From: Magnetococcales bacterium
Lineage (GTDB): Bacteria; Pseudomonadota; Magnetococcia; Magnetococcales; UBA8363
Length of the DNA: 27,975 nt
Assembly: GCA_015232865.1 (NCBI GenBank)
Contig: JADFYU010000031.1
Location: 1 to 27,975, forward strand
Reading direction: 5' to 3'
Notes under the pieces: model-generated
What the model saw: only the letters and a program-made list of their open reading frames with translations
Told to the model about the DNA's origin: nothing
The model's database searches: none
Made by a program: the position numbers and the translations under genes
Shown: positions 18,177 through 25,277 of the stretch, piece after piece
How the letters are laid out: each line of letters opens with the position of its first letter
How positions within the stretch are numbered: the stretch's first letter is position 1

Positions 18177-18634
18177 ACGCCTCGCCATTGATTGTGACAT
18201 TGAAAATCCTTGCCCACGGTGTGGGGCTGGATCTGCCAAAATATGAAACGATCGGCTCCGCCGGCATGGATCTGCGGGCCGCCGTTTTAGAGACTGAGCC
18301 GATTATCCTGAATCCGGGAGCCAGAGCCGTTATTCCCAGCGGATTAGCCCTGGCCATTCCCCTGGGTTGGGAGGGGCAGGTCAGGCCCCGTTCCGGGCTG
18401 GCTCTAAAAAAGGGAGTGACGGTGCTCAATGCGCCGGGAACCATCGACTCGGATTATCGCGGTGAATTGGGAGTAATTCTCATCAACCACGGTCGCAAAC
18501 CGTTTACCATCCGACGCGGTGAGCGAATTGCACAGTTTATAATGGCCCAGGTCAGTCAATGTCAGTGGAAAGTTGTCTCAGAACTGGATTCAACCCAACG
18601 AAATGAGGATGGATTCGGCAGTACTGGGCAATAA
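18173..18634 (+). CDS. dut: Deoxyuridine 5'-triphosphate nucleotidohydrolase (dUTPase)
   Basis: This enzyme hydrolyses dUTP to dUMP and pyrophosphate, keeping uracil out of DNA and supplying dTMP synthesis. All five motifs of the trimeric family are present in order: AGMDLRA, PRSGLAL, the uridine-binding GTIDSDYRGELGVILIN, RGERIAQFI, and the C-terminal RNEDGFGSTG arm that closes over the triphosphate. The 153 residues match the family (E. coli 151-152). The ATG overlaps the coaBC stop by 4 bases, so translation is coupled. Confidence 0.97.
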   Translation: MNASPLIVTLKILAHGVGLDLPKYETIGSAGMDLRAAVLETEPIILNPGARAVIPSGLALAIPLGWEGQVRPRSGLALKKGVTVLNAPGTIDSDYRGELGVILINHGRKPFTIRRGERIAQFIMAQVSQCQWKVVSELDSTQRNEDGFGSTGQ

Positions 18635-18828
18635 TCCTGAAAACGGCAGGGGTCGGCACACACCGCTCACCACCGTCTCCAGAGATGATCTAAAATAAGG
18701 TTATTTTAAATATTCGCATGAATTTGTATTTAAATTAAGAGTGTCCATCGATCTAGGCAACGACTCAAAATCATTTTTTATATGTTTTGCACAATTAGTT
18801 TTGGTGAAACTGGGGGGAAAAGAGAGAA

Positions 18829-19290
18829 ATGTTGAAATTTTCAAAAAAATTACTCTATGCCATTGAAGCAGTCACCGATATTGCCTACAACTCCGGCGGT
18901 GAGCCGGTGCAAATTCGGGAGGTAACCAGCCGTCAGGGGGTGCCTCAACGCTATCTGGAACAGGTCATGCAACGGTTGGTCAAGGCTGGAATACTCAAAG
19001 GTATTCGCGGCCCCAGAGGCGGGTATCTTTTGGCTCGGGAGCGTGCCAAGATCAGTGTTGGGGATATTGCCCGAGTGGTGATGATCGTCGAAGAGGACAT
19101 GGAGTCGGGATTACCGGACGACATGGCTATCGGTCCCATCGGACGTCAAGTCATCCGCCCCCTTTGGGCAGAATTTCAAGAGCAGATTTTGGAGATCATG
19201 GACGGCATCAGCGTCGAGGAGTTGACCACCCGGGCATTCCGCAACGGTGTGCCCAGCGAGGTCTATAACCGGATGACCTACTCCATTTGA
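18829..19290 (+). CDS. Rrf2-family regulator without Fe-S cysteines (CymR-like)
   Basis: The protein has 153 residues with the Rrf2 winged helix: an N-terminal LKFSKKLLYAIEAVTDIA helix, VPQRYLEQVMQRLVKAGIL recognition helix region, and the wing KGIRGPRGGYLLAR. IscR, NsrR and RirA bind Fe-S clusters through three cysteines after the wing; this protein has no cysteine at all, so it cannot hold such a cluster. Bacillus CymR is also cluster-free, represses cysteine metabolism genes, and works bound to the cysteine synthase CysK. Here cysK lies two genes downstream in the same cluster, so a CymR-like role as cysteine/sulfur repressor is a reasonable inference. The ribosome site is weak (AGAGAGAA). 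A 194-base AT-rich gap upstream is the likely place for autoregulation. The stop overlaps the E1 gene by 4 bases. Confidence 0.88.
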   Translation: MLKFSKKLLYAIEAVTDIAYNSGGEPVQIREVTSRQGVPQRYLEQVMQRLVKAGILKGIRGPRGGYLLARERAKISVGDIARVVMIVEEDMESGLPDDMAIGPIGRQVIRPLWAEFQEQILEIMDGISVEELTTRAFRNGVPSEVYNRMTYSI

Positions 19291-20039
19291 GCGGCCCGGC
19301 CCACATTCTGATGATCGGAGCCGGCGGTTTGGGTTGTGCCGTGGCCCTGGCCCTGGCCGACAAGCCAATAAAGAGCCGTCCACTCAAAATCACCTGGGCT
19401 GACCCGGACCGGGTCGCACTTTCCAATTTGCACCGACAGGTGCTCTTTACCCAGGCTGATCTGAATTTGGAAAAATCGGTACGCGCTGCCGAGTGGCTGG
19501 CCAATCAGAACACAACCATCTGCGTAAAACCGGTCGTTCGGCGCCTGGAAAGTGTCGAAGAGATTGCAACCCTGGCTCAGGGATGTGAGCTGATCGTCGA
19601 CGGTTCGGACAATTATGCCACCCGGTTTCAGGCCAACGATGCGGCTGTGCAACTGAAAACCCCTTTGATCCATGGAGCTGTCATCGCCACTCAAGGGCAG
19701 TTGATGACCATTTTACCGGGCCAATCCGCCTGTCTGCGCTGTCTCTTTTACGAGTCACCCGATCTTGGCGAGGCCAGTTGCCGTTCAGAGGGAGTCATCG
19801 GTCCTCTCGTGGGTGAGATTGGTCAATTGATGGCTTTGGAGGTCAATAAAATTGTCAATTGCGTTGGCAAGCCGCTGACCGATCGATTGCTGACCGTCGA
19901 TTACAGCCGACAGCGACGTCGAGAGATTTCGCTGCAAAAAAGAAACGACTGCCTGGGATGTCAATCATCGTTATCCAAGATAAAATACCACGGGGAGAGT
20001 TTGGAGAGAAAATGGGAAAAATCTACAACGATATCATAG
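19287..20039 (+). CDS. E1-like adenylyltransferase (ThiF/MoeB/HesA family), catalytically complete but N-terminally short
   Basis: E1-like enzymes adenylate the C-terminus of a ubiquitin-like sulfur carrier so that it can be thiocarboxylated. The 250 residues begin at a TTG overlapping the regulator's stop (TTGA) and go straight into the nucleotide loop GAGGLG (11-16). Counterparts of the MoeB catalytic residues are all visible: D39 (D62 in E. coli MoeB), R50 in SNLHRQ (R73), K63 (K86), D108 in DGSDN (D130) and C165 in SCRSEGV (C187). Zinc ligands are C149/C152 and C222/C225. What is missing is the N-terminal helix with RYxRQ, whose second Arg (R14 in MoeB) enters the active site of the other subunit. 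That helix is present in the degenerate E1 two genes on. The last 25 residues overlap the cysK start by 28 bases. The carrier protein it acts on is not obvious nearby. Confidence 0.9.
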   Translation: MSGPAHILMIGAGGLGCAVALALADKPIKSRPLKITWADPDRVALSNLHRQVLFTQADLNLEKSVRAAEWLANQNTTICVKPVVRRLESVEEIATLAQGCELIVDGSDNYATRFQANDAAVQLKTPLIHGAVIATQGQLMTILPGQSACLRCLFYESPDLGEASCRSEGVIGPLVGEIGQLMALEVNKIVNCVGKPLTDRLLTVDYSRQRRREISLQKRNDCLGCQSSLSKIKYHGESLERKWEKSTTIS

Positions 20040-20932
20040 AGACCATTGGCCATACGCCACTGGTCAGACTCAATCATATCGGCTCCCACCTGGATGTGGA
20101 GCTGTTGGTAAAGCTGGAATCCTTCAATCCCATGGGGTCGGTCAAAGATCGAATAGGTCATGCCATGATCCGCGCCGCCGAACTCAGCGGTCAAATGCGC
20201 TCGGGCGCCCGGATCATTGAAGCGACCTCCGGCAATACCGGCATCTCCCTGGCCTTTGTCTGTGCCGCCCGAGGCTATAAACTGACCTTGACCATGCCGG
20301 ACAACATGTCTTTGGAGCGACGTAAGCTGTTTAAACTTTTGGGGGCGGACGTTGTTTTGACTCCGGCCATTTCCGGCATGAAGGGGGCCATCGATAAAGC
20401 CATGGATATTTTGGCCAATGAGAGCAACGCTTTTATGCCCAGCCAGTTTTCCAACCAAGCCAACCCGGACATCCATTTTCAAACCACCGCCGAGGAGATT
20501 CTGGCCGATACCGATGGCCAACTGGATGTGGTGGTTGCCGGAATCGGAACCGGCGGAACCCTGACCGGAATTGCCCGCCGACTTAAGCAGAACCTTCCAA
20601 ACTTGAAAGCAGTGGCGGTAGAGCCGGAAAACTCCGCCGTTTTATCCGGCGGCATGCCCGGCCCACACAGTATTCAAGGAATTGGAGCCGGGTTTATTCC
20701 GCCTATTTTGGATGTGGAACTCATCAATCGGGTTGTTCGGGTCAGCGATCAATTGGCGGTGCAAACCGCCCAAACCTGTGCCAGAAAAGAGGGGATCGCC
20801 TGTGGCATCTCCTCTGGAGCGGCGGTGGCCGCTGCCTTGGAACTGGCTCAGGAGCCAGACTCCCAGGGCAAACGATTTGTCATTATCCTACCGGATATTG
20901 CCGAACGATATTTTTCTACCCAACTTTTTTGA
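20012..20932 (+). CDS. cysK: Cysteine synthase (O-acetylserine sulfhydrylase), CysK type
   Basis: This PLP enzyme makes cysteine from O-acetylserine and sulfide or another sulfur donor. The 306 residues show all family landmarks: IGHTPLVRL, the PLP lysine K45 in GSVKDR, the substrate loop TSGNTG (72-77), GTGGTLTGIAR binding the cofactor phosphate, GIGAGFIPP, and GISSGAA. I chose the ATG at 20012 because GGAG stands five bases before it and because the protein then starts MGKIYNDIIETIGHTP as usual; the frame is open further upstream, inside the E1 gene. The chain ends in FSTQLF, without the extra C-terminal residues of E. coli CysK. It lies between two E1-like genes and upstream of a TusA-like gene, which suggests that its sulfur may arrive from a protein carrier. 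Confidence 0.95.
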   Translation: MGKIYNDIIETIGHTPLVRLNHIGSHLDVELLVKLESFNPMGSVKDRIGHAMIRAAELSGQMRSGARIIEATSGNTGISLAFVCAARGYKLTLTMPDNMSLERRKLFKLLGADVVLTPAISGMKGAIDKAMDILANESNAFMPSQFSNQANPDIHFQTTAEEILADTDGQLDVVVAGIGTGGTLTGIARRLKQNLPNLKAVAVEPENSAVLSGGMPGPHSIQGIGAGFIPPILDVELINRVVRVSDQLAVQTAQTCARKEGIACGISSGAAVAAALELAQEPDSQGKRFVIILPDIAERYFSTQLF

Positions 20933-20934
20933 CC

Positions 20935-21639
20935 ATGGCCCAAACAACCGAATGGATGGATCGATACTCCCGGCAGATTTTGCTGCCACAGATCGGCGGT
21001 GTCGGGCAGAAAAAACTTGAGGCGGGTCGGGTCGCCCTGATTGGAACCGGTGCCGTTGCCCGCACCCTGCTGCTCTACGGCGTTGGAGCCGGAATCGGCC
21101 ATTGGTCTCTTTTAGAACGAAACCCTACCGATGCAGGCAGATGTATTCAAAGCTTGATCCAGCACTCCAAACTGCAAAACCCGGCGGTGGCTATAGACCC
21201 GTGGAGCGGCTCGGACAACAGCCCGGAGTCCCTCTATGACCCCCTGAACACCCAGTCCTTCAACCTTGTGTTAGAGACCAGTGCCAATGCTCCCGACCAA
21301 AAACGGCTGATCGCCACCTGTCGTCGTAATAAAATTCCGCTGTTACTAGCGATAAGCCGGGGACAATTCGGCTGGATCGTCGCCAACCCCTGCCCAAGCT
21401 GTTTTTCTGGGCCGCCGCCCCTTTCAACTGGCACGGTATACGGCGCCGACAATCCAATGATTTCCAGCTTGTTAGGCTCCCTTCTGGCTCAGAGAGTCCT
21501 GAAAATTCTCCTTGAGCAGACGGCTCCGACCGCCCTTCACCCCTGGGTGACCGGCTTTTGCGCCGAGACCAGTCGCTATTTTACGCCGACCCTCCAACCC
21601 ACCCCCAACTGCTTCGATTGCGTGCGGACAACCGCCTAA
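20935..21639 (+). CDS. Degenerate E1-like protein (pseudo-E1) with intact N-terminal RYSRQ helix and zinc site
   Basis: The 234 residues begin MAQTTEWMDRYSRQILLPQIGGVGQKKL, the typical start of MoeB/ThiF, with R13 aligned to the MoeB arginine finger R14. The Rossmann strand follows (VALIGTGAVA), but catalytic positions are lost: the acidic ATP-binding residue is in LLERNP, the SNLxRQ arginine and following lysine are absent, the DxTDN motif reads ETSANAP, and the catalytic Cys loop reads PLSTGTVYG. Two CxxC zinc pairs (CPSC and CFDC) remain. It therefore looks folded and dimer-capable but unable to adenylate. The ATG at 20935 lies two bases after the cysK stop; a TTG at 20929 overlapping that stop is an alternative. 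Neither has a clear ribosome site, so translation is probably coupled. Likely role (inference): non-catalytic partner of the E1 at 19287-20039. Confidence 0.85.
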   Translation: MAQTTEWMDRYSRQILLPQIGGVGQKKLEAGRVALIGTGAVARTLLLYGVGAGIGHWSLLERNPTDAGRCIQSLIQHSKLQNPAVAIDPWSGSDNSPESLYDPLNTQSFNLVLETSANAPDQKRLIATCRRNKIPLLLAISRGQFGWIVANPCPSCFSGPPPLSTGTVYGADNPMISSLLGSLLAQRVLKILLEQTAPTALHPWVTGFCAETSRYFTPTLQPTPNCFDCVRTTA

Positions 21640-21655
21640 TCCAGGAATATAGACC

Positions 21656-21883
21656 ATGCCTGACGACGAATTTATCGATATCACCACGGAACAGTGTCCC
21701 ATGACCTTTGTTCGGGTCAAACTAAAACTGGAATCCATGCAGAGCGGTCGACGTCTGCTCGTCCGCCTGAATCGGGGAGAGCCCTTGATCAATGTTCCCC
21801 GCTCATTACAAGACGAGCACTATCAAATCTCCCAACCCCAACCCGACGGAGAGGCGATGGTTTTATTGGTGACTAAACCCTGA
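21656..21883 (+). CDS. TusA/SirA-family sulfur carrier protein
   Basis: The protein has 75 residues with the TusA fold pattern: IDITTEQCPMTFVRVKLKLE, with the persulfide cysteine C14 in a CPMT motif, followed by GRRLLVRLNRGEPLINVPRS and a final beta strand. The family motif is usually CPxP; CPMT is typical of a branch of TusA-like proteins seen near cysteine synthase and E1 genes. AGGA lies nine bases before the ATG, and the gap to the preceding gene is 16 bases. TusA proteins pass persulfide sulfur between partners. Here the likely recipient is the E1/CysK system, by context. Confidence 0.85.
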   Translation: MPDDEFIDITTEQCPMTFVRVKLKLESMQSGRRLLVRLNRGEPLINVPRSLQDEHYQISQPQPDGEAMVLLVTKP

Positions 21884-22153
21884 AATCCTCCTCTGATCCT
21901 GACTGTAAGGGCTGCGGAAACAGAATCTGACTATTTATTTCAGCAAGAATGCAGCGCATTTTTTGTTTGACTGTTTCCCTTTTGTTACATAACATTCATA
22001 AAAATGAAAACCATTTACAAAAATTTGACGGGTTGGTGAGCAGAGTTTTTCTGTTTTTCTATTGAATCGAGTGGTCGTGCCGCTGGCGTGTGAACAACAG
22101 CCGAATTTTGGGTTAACAAATTACCAATATTCAGGGCACATTTGGGGTGATTG

Positions 22154-22561
22154 ATGTTGTGGGATTCAAATTTTGCGCTGGGAGTTGAAAGAATAGACCA
22201 GCAACACAGAGCCATTATCGAACGCATTCACCGGCTGGATGTCGCCTTGAACAGCTCAGTCACGTCGGTCACTCTGCCCCGTATGCATGAAGCCCATGAT
22301 TTTTTGGTCGGATATGTCACCGAACATTTTCGCGAAGAGGAGGCGTTGATGGTTGAGGGAAACTATCCCGACCTTGAACAGCACATTGCCCAACATCACG
22401 CCTTTGAAGCAACGTTACACAAATTTCGGACTGATCTGGATAAAAGCGGTCTGATGAGTCTGGCTGCCAGTCAACTGGTCAGCTATCTGTCCAACTGGTT
22501 TATCAGCCATATTCAAATCGAAGACCCCAAGTATCTCCCCTACATAAAAAAACAATCTTAA
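22154..22561 (+). CDS. Bacteriohemerythrin
   Basis: This single-domain O2-binding di-iron protein has 135 residues from the ATG at 22154, with GGGGTG upstream. A TTG one codon earlier is less likely. All seven iron ligands of hemerythrins can be placed: H18, H58, E62, H77, H81, H119 and D124, in the motifs DQQH, HFREEE, HIAQHH and HIQIED. It has no signal peptide or membrane segment and is cytoplasmic. Such proteins bind, deliver or sense O2, and also react with NO. The 270 bases upstream separate it from the sulfur cluster, so it is probably a single-gene unit ended by the hairpin at 22573. norC further along may reflect the same low-oxygen life, but nothing links them directly. Confidence 0.95.
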   Translation: MLWDSNFALGVERIDQQHRAIIERIHRLDVALNSSVTSVTLPRMHEAHDFLVGYVTEHFREEEALMVEGNYPDLEQHIAQHHAFEATLHKFRTDLDKSGLMSLAASQLVSYLSNWFISHIQIEDPKYLPYIKKQS

Positions 22562-22572
22562 GCAGTCGTAAA

Positions 22573-22610
22573 AAACGGCGGTTGTCGGTATGCACCGCCA
22601 ACCGCCGTTT
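22573..22610. terminator. Bidirectional hairpin terminator between convergent genes
   Basis: AAACGGCGGTTG pairs perfectly with CAACCGCCGTTT; inside lies a second stem CGGT-ATGC-ACCG, making a 38-base, almost fully paired hairpin. The minus strand continues with TTTTT after its AAA/TTT end, so it is a proper intrinsic terminator for the leftward gene. The plus strand has no T-tract but probably also stops the hemerythrin transcript. Confidence 0.85.
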
Positions 22611-22615
22611 CCAGA

Positions 22616-23002
22616 CTAAAGAATGCAGCTTTGTGCGTAGACGACGGCATCGTTGGGTGTCCAGTCGGCTTTGGGTTTGGTTTTGATCTGCTCACACCAG
22701 ACCTTTGTTCCCACCTCCTCCTGCAACATCTCCGCACAAAACTTTTTCATGGTCTGTTGGGTCATGGTCTTACCGGGACCAATGATCTTTTCAAACTTGG
22801 CGCTGTATTCCGGCGGTAGAATCAATCCCCCCTCCTGGAGACCATAACTGGCGACGGAGACGCCGATGATCAGCAGAATGATCCAGAGTGCCATGGAAAA
22901 CCCCTTACTGATAATCTTGAAGCTGCCGACCAGTACCAACAGCGAGCCAACCACCATCCAAACTCTGGCATCTACCCCTAATTGTGACAAAATTGTTTCC
23001 AT
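22616..23002 (-). CDS. Small protein with two membrane segments, unknown function
   Basis: I do not recognise this 128-residue protein. Two hydrophobic helices (about 13-34 and 37-56) form an N-terminal hairpin in the membrane. The C-terminal 70 residues are soluble and carry three cysteines (KKFCAEM, KVWCEQ, AQSCIL). The start ATG is well supported by GGGAG seven bases before it. The gene converges on the hemerythrin gene and shares its terminator. The spacing of the two helices suggests both ends lie on the same side; which side cannot be told. Confidence 0.75.
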   Translation of the reverse strand: METILSQLGVDARVWMVVGSLLVLVGSFKIISKGFSMALWIILLIIGVSVASYGLQEGGLILPPEYSAKFEKIIGPGKTMTQQTMKKFCAEMLQEEVGTKVWCEQIKTKPKADWTPNDAVVYAQSCIL

Positions 23003-23106
23003 ACCACCACTCCCTAAAATCTAGTCCGATTAACCTAGTGCTCTTGCTCTCGTTAATTGACAGGTTAAAATCTGCACGACCATCAGTTAAAATGGGTTGG
23101 TTTTTT

Positions 23107-23205
23107 CAGGGCTTTGCCCCGCACCCCACTGGGGCGAAGAACCGCCCCAGACCCCACCTTTTTTTTAATTGTTTTTTTGGCCTTCGGCCTGCCCATCAAT
23201 TGATG
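23107..23205. repeat. REP-like structured intergenic element
   Basis: This stretch is built from consecutive inverted repeats: GGGC-TTT-GCCC (23109-23119), CTGGGGCG-AAGAAC-CGCCCCAG (23129-23150), a T-rich spacer, GGCC-TTC-GGCC (23179-23189), and the palindrome CATCAATTGATG (23194-23205). The sequence between the first two stems (GCACCCCA, later ACCCCACC) resembles intergenic palindromic repeats that are dispersed through some proteobacterial genomes. Lying just after the stop of the minus-strand CoA-transferase gene, it may also end or stabilise that mRNA. Confidence 0.55.
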
Positions 23206-23221
23206 AGTGCCAAATTTAGGA

Positions 23222-25096
23222 TTATTCTGTTGAACCCTGGTTTACCTCTTCAGCAGCCGGTTCTTGTTCAAGAACCAACTCCAGGAATATCTCCATGGGA
23301 TCTTCGCTGGGACCACGGATAAATCCATTTTTCTTCAGTACTTTGAGCATGGGTTTATTGTCCGTCCGAACCAAGGCGACCAGTCGGCTCAGTTTGCGAA
23401 TCCGGGCAATGGCAATCATTTTTTTCAATAGTTCGTCAGCCAACCCATTTTTTCGGCTACTCTCCCGGACCACAAAGGCCACCTCGCCATAGTTGCCCTG
23501 CTCAATATGGTAGTAGCGACCAACGGCATGGATTCTCTCTTTCGGTCCCCGACGCCGGACCAAACAGAGAGCGAGATCTTTGGTCTGATCGACATTGACC
23601 AGGGTGTAGGCCTTCTCGCGAGACATGCGGTTGATGCCATAGCGATAGCGGAGCATCAGGGTCTCTTGGGTGTGAGAGTAGAAAAATTCTTGAAGAATCC
23701 GTTCATCCGATGCCCGTAGCGGACGTAGGAAAAACTTTTTCTGCTTCATTTTTAACTTGATCATTCCCGAATCACCCAGCTCCACCACCCGAGTCGGGCG
23801 GGCGACCTGGTAATCCGGTACCCAATAGTGGGTCCGAACCTGTCGCAGCAGTTCTTCCCGAAAATCAGGATGGGCGATCTGAATCAACTCCAGCGCTCTC
23901 TCGCGGATACTCTTACCACGCAAGGAGGCGATACCATATTCAGTGACCACATAGTGAACATCACCCCGTGACGTCACCACACCGGACCCCGGACTGATTG
24001 AGGGAACAATGCGTGAAACCGTACCATTTTTGGCCGTGGACGGAAGGGCGATGATAGGACAGCCATTTTTACTCTGAGCGGCACCGCGAATAAAATCGAC
24101 CTGACCGCCGATACCGCTATAGAGGCGACTGCCCACTGAATCGGCCACCACCTGCCCGGAAAGATCCACTTCAATGGCGCTGTTGATAGCGATCATCCGA
24201 TCGTTCTGAGAGATAATGGCCGGATGGTTGGTGTATTCGGATGGGTGAAATTCAACGTGGGGGTTTTCATGGACAAAATCGTAAAGCCGTTTGCTGCCCA
24301 TGCAAAAGGAGGTAATGACTTTACCAGCATGCAGGGTTTTGCGACTGTTATCCACCACCCCCTTTTCCATCAGATCGACCAAGCCATCGCTAAACATCTC
24401 CGTATGAATTCCCAGGCGGTGATGGCCCTGTAGACTCTGGAGAACAGCGTCGGGAATTCGACCGATACCCATTTGCAGGGTACTGCCGTCTTCGATCAGC
24501 ATGGCGACGTTGTGACCAATACTCAAGGTGATCTCGTCCTGAGGCTTGGCCGGCAACTCCAAAATCGGCTCATCTACCTCGATGTAGGCATCAATCATGC
24601 TAAATGGAATGAAACTGCGGCCAAACGTCCGGGGCATGGCCCGGTTGATCTGAGCGATGACCACCCTGGCTGACCGGCAGGCGGAAGAGACCACGTCCAC
24701 CGAGACACCCAGAGAACAATAGCCCTGAGAATCCGGTGGCGAAACCTGAATCAAGGCGACATCGATGGGCAGAATTCCCTCTTTGAAGAGAGAGGGGATT
24801 TCTGATAGAAAACAGGGGGTGTAGTCGGCAACACCGCTGGCCACCGCTTCTCTTGATCCCGGTCCGAGAAAGAGGGAGTTGACCTTGAACGAATGCCGAT
24901 ATTTCTCACCCGCCCAGGGACTTCCACCCAGAGTCAGGATATGCACCACCTCGACATCCTTGAAATGGCTCGCTTGTTTGAGAAGTAGAGACATGAGGGT
25001 GTGGGGACAGGCGGCATTGGAACCCAAAAATATTCGAGCCCCCGATTTTAAATAGGTACGCCAATCTTCCAGTTTTTTTGGTTTATTCATACCCAT
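23222..25096 (-). CDS. Acetyl-CoA hydrolase/transferase fused to a GNAT acetyltransferase domain
   Basis: The protein has 624 residues. Residues 1-430 match the acetyl-CoA hydrolase/transferase (Cat1-like CoA-transferase) family: DVALIQVSPPDSQGYCSLG, GSTLQMGIGRIPDAV, HTEMFSDG with E233 as the candidate Glu that forms the CoA thioester, and IGGQVDFIRGA in the C-terminal half. Residues about 452-605 form a GNAT fold: FFLRPLRASDE at its start and the acetyl-CoA loop region ESSRKNGLADELLKK. The two-part layout is a known bacterial architecture. The CoA-transferase part would move CoA between acetate and other acids; the GNAT part may acetylate a protein or small molecule using acetyl-CoA. The start ATG has AAGGA and GGAG upstream. 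The gene stands alone on the minus strand, divergent from the small exported protein gene. Confidence 0.9.
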   Translation of the reverse strand: MGMNKPKKLEDWRTYLKSGARIFLGSNAACPHTLMSLLLKQASHFKDVEVVHILTLGGSPWAGEKYRHSFKVNSLFLGPGSREAVASGVADYTPCFLSEIPSLFKEGILPIDVALIQVSPPDSQGYCSLGVSVDVVSSACRSARVVIAQINRAMPRTFGRSFIPFSMIDAYIEVDEPILELPAKPQDEITLSIGHNVAMLIEDGSTLQMGIGRIPDAVLQSLQGHHRLGIHTEMFSDGLVDLMEKGVVDNSRKTLHAGKVITSFCMGSKRLYDFVHENPHVEFHPSEYTNHPAIISQNDRMIAINSAIEVDLSGQVVADSVGSRLYSGIGGQVDFIRGAAQSKNGCPIIALPSTAKNGTVSRIVPSISPGSGVVTSRGDVHYVVTEYGIASLRGKSIRERALELIQIAHPDFREELLRQVRTHYWVPDYQVARPTRVVELGDSGMIKLKMKQKKFFLRPLRASDERILQEFFYSHTQETLMLRYRYGINRMSREKAYTLVNVDQTKDLALCLVRRRGPKERIHAVGRYYHIEQGNYGEVAFVVRESSRKNGLADELLKKMIAIARIRKLSRLVALVRTDNKPMLKVLKKNGFIRGPSEDPMEIFLELVLEQEPAAEEVNQGSTE

Positions 25097-25182
25097 CTTT
25101 TCCTTCTCCTTTTACCAACCAAAATATGATCATCCTTGTTATCTGAAATCAGTATAATATAACGGCGCAAACCAAGAATAAA

Positions 25183-25196
25183 TCACAAATTTGTGA
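25183..25196. promoter_or_regulatory. Perfect 14-bp palindrome between divergent genes
   Basis: TCACAAATTTGTGA reads the same on both strands and sits 87 bases before the CoA-transferase gene start and 82 before the exported-protein start. It is a good candidate operator for a dimeric regulator of one or both genes. Its half-sites point the opposite way from CRP sites, so the regulator cannot be named. Confidence 0.5.
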
Positions 25197-25201
25197 CATA
25201 C

Positions 25202-25231
25202 TTTACACGCCGTATTTATTTAAGCCATACT
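25202..25231 (+). promoter_or_regulatory. Possible promoter of the small exported protein gene
   Basis: TTTACA (25202-25207, five of six -35 bases) and CATACT (25226-25231, four of six -10 bases) are 18 bases apart. The palindrome at 25183-25196 would lie just upstream of the -35, a usual place for an activator. The -10 is weak, so this is tentative. Confidence 0.35.
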
Positions 25232-25277
25232 GGGAACCACCTAATAATCAACCCCATCTGTGGAGCCTATTCAACCC

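Noticed and set aside
19961..20521. Minus-strand open frame of 186 codons
   Set aside because: Antisense to cysK, which has all family motifs; no ribosome site or protein similarity recognised.
20935..21639. Pseudogene call for the second E1-like gene
   Set aside because: The frame is intact, and the N-terminal helix and both zinc CxxC pairs are kept, so selective retention as a non-catalytic partner fits better than decay.
21980..22025. Fur-box-like AT-rich stretch upstream of bacteriohemerythrin
   Set aside because: Symmetry around AAATGAAAACCATTT is partial and the match to the Fur consensus is poor.
23107..23205. CRISPR array
   Set aside because: The repeats are a series of different palindromes, without a regularly spaced identical repeat or spacers.
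25183..25196. CRP binding site
   Set aside because: CRP sites read TGTGA-N6-TCACA; here the halves are in the reverse order (TCACA then TGTGA), so the match is only superficial.
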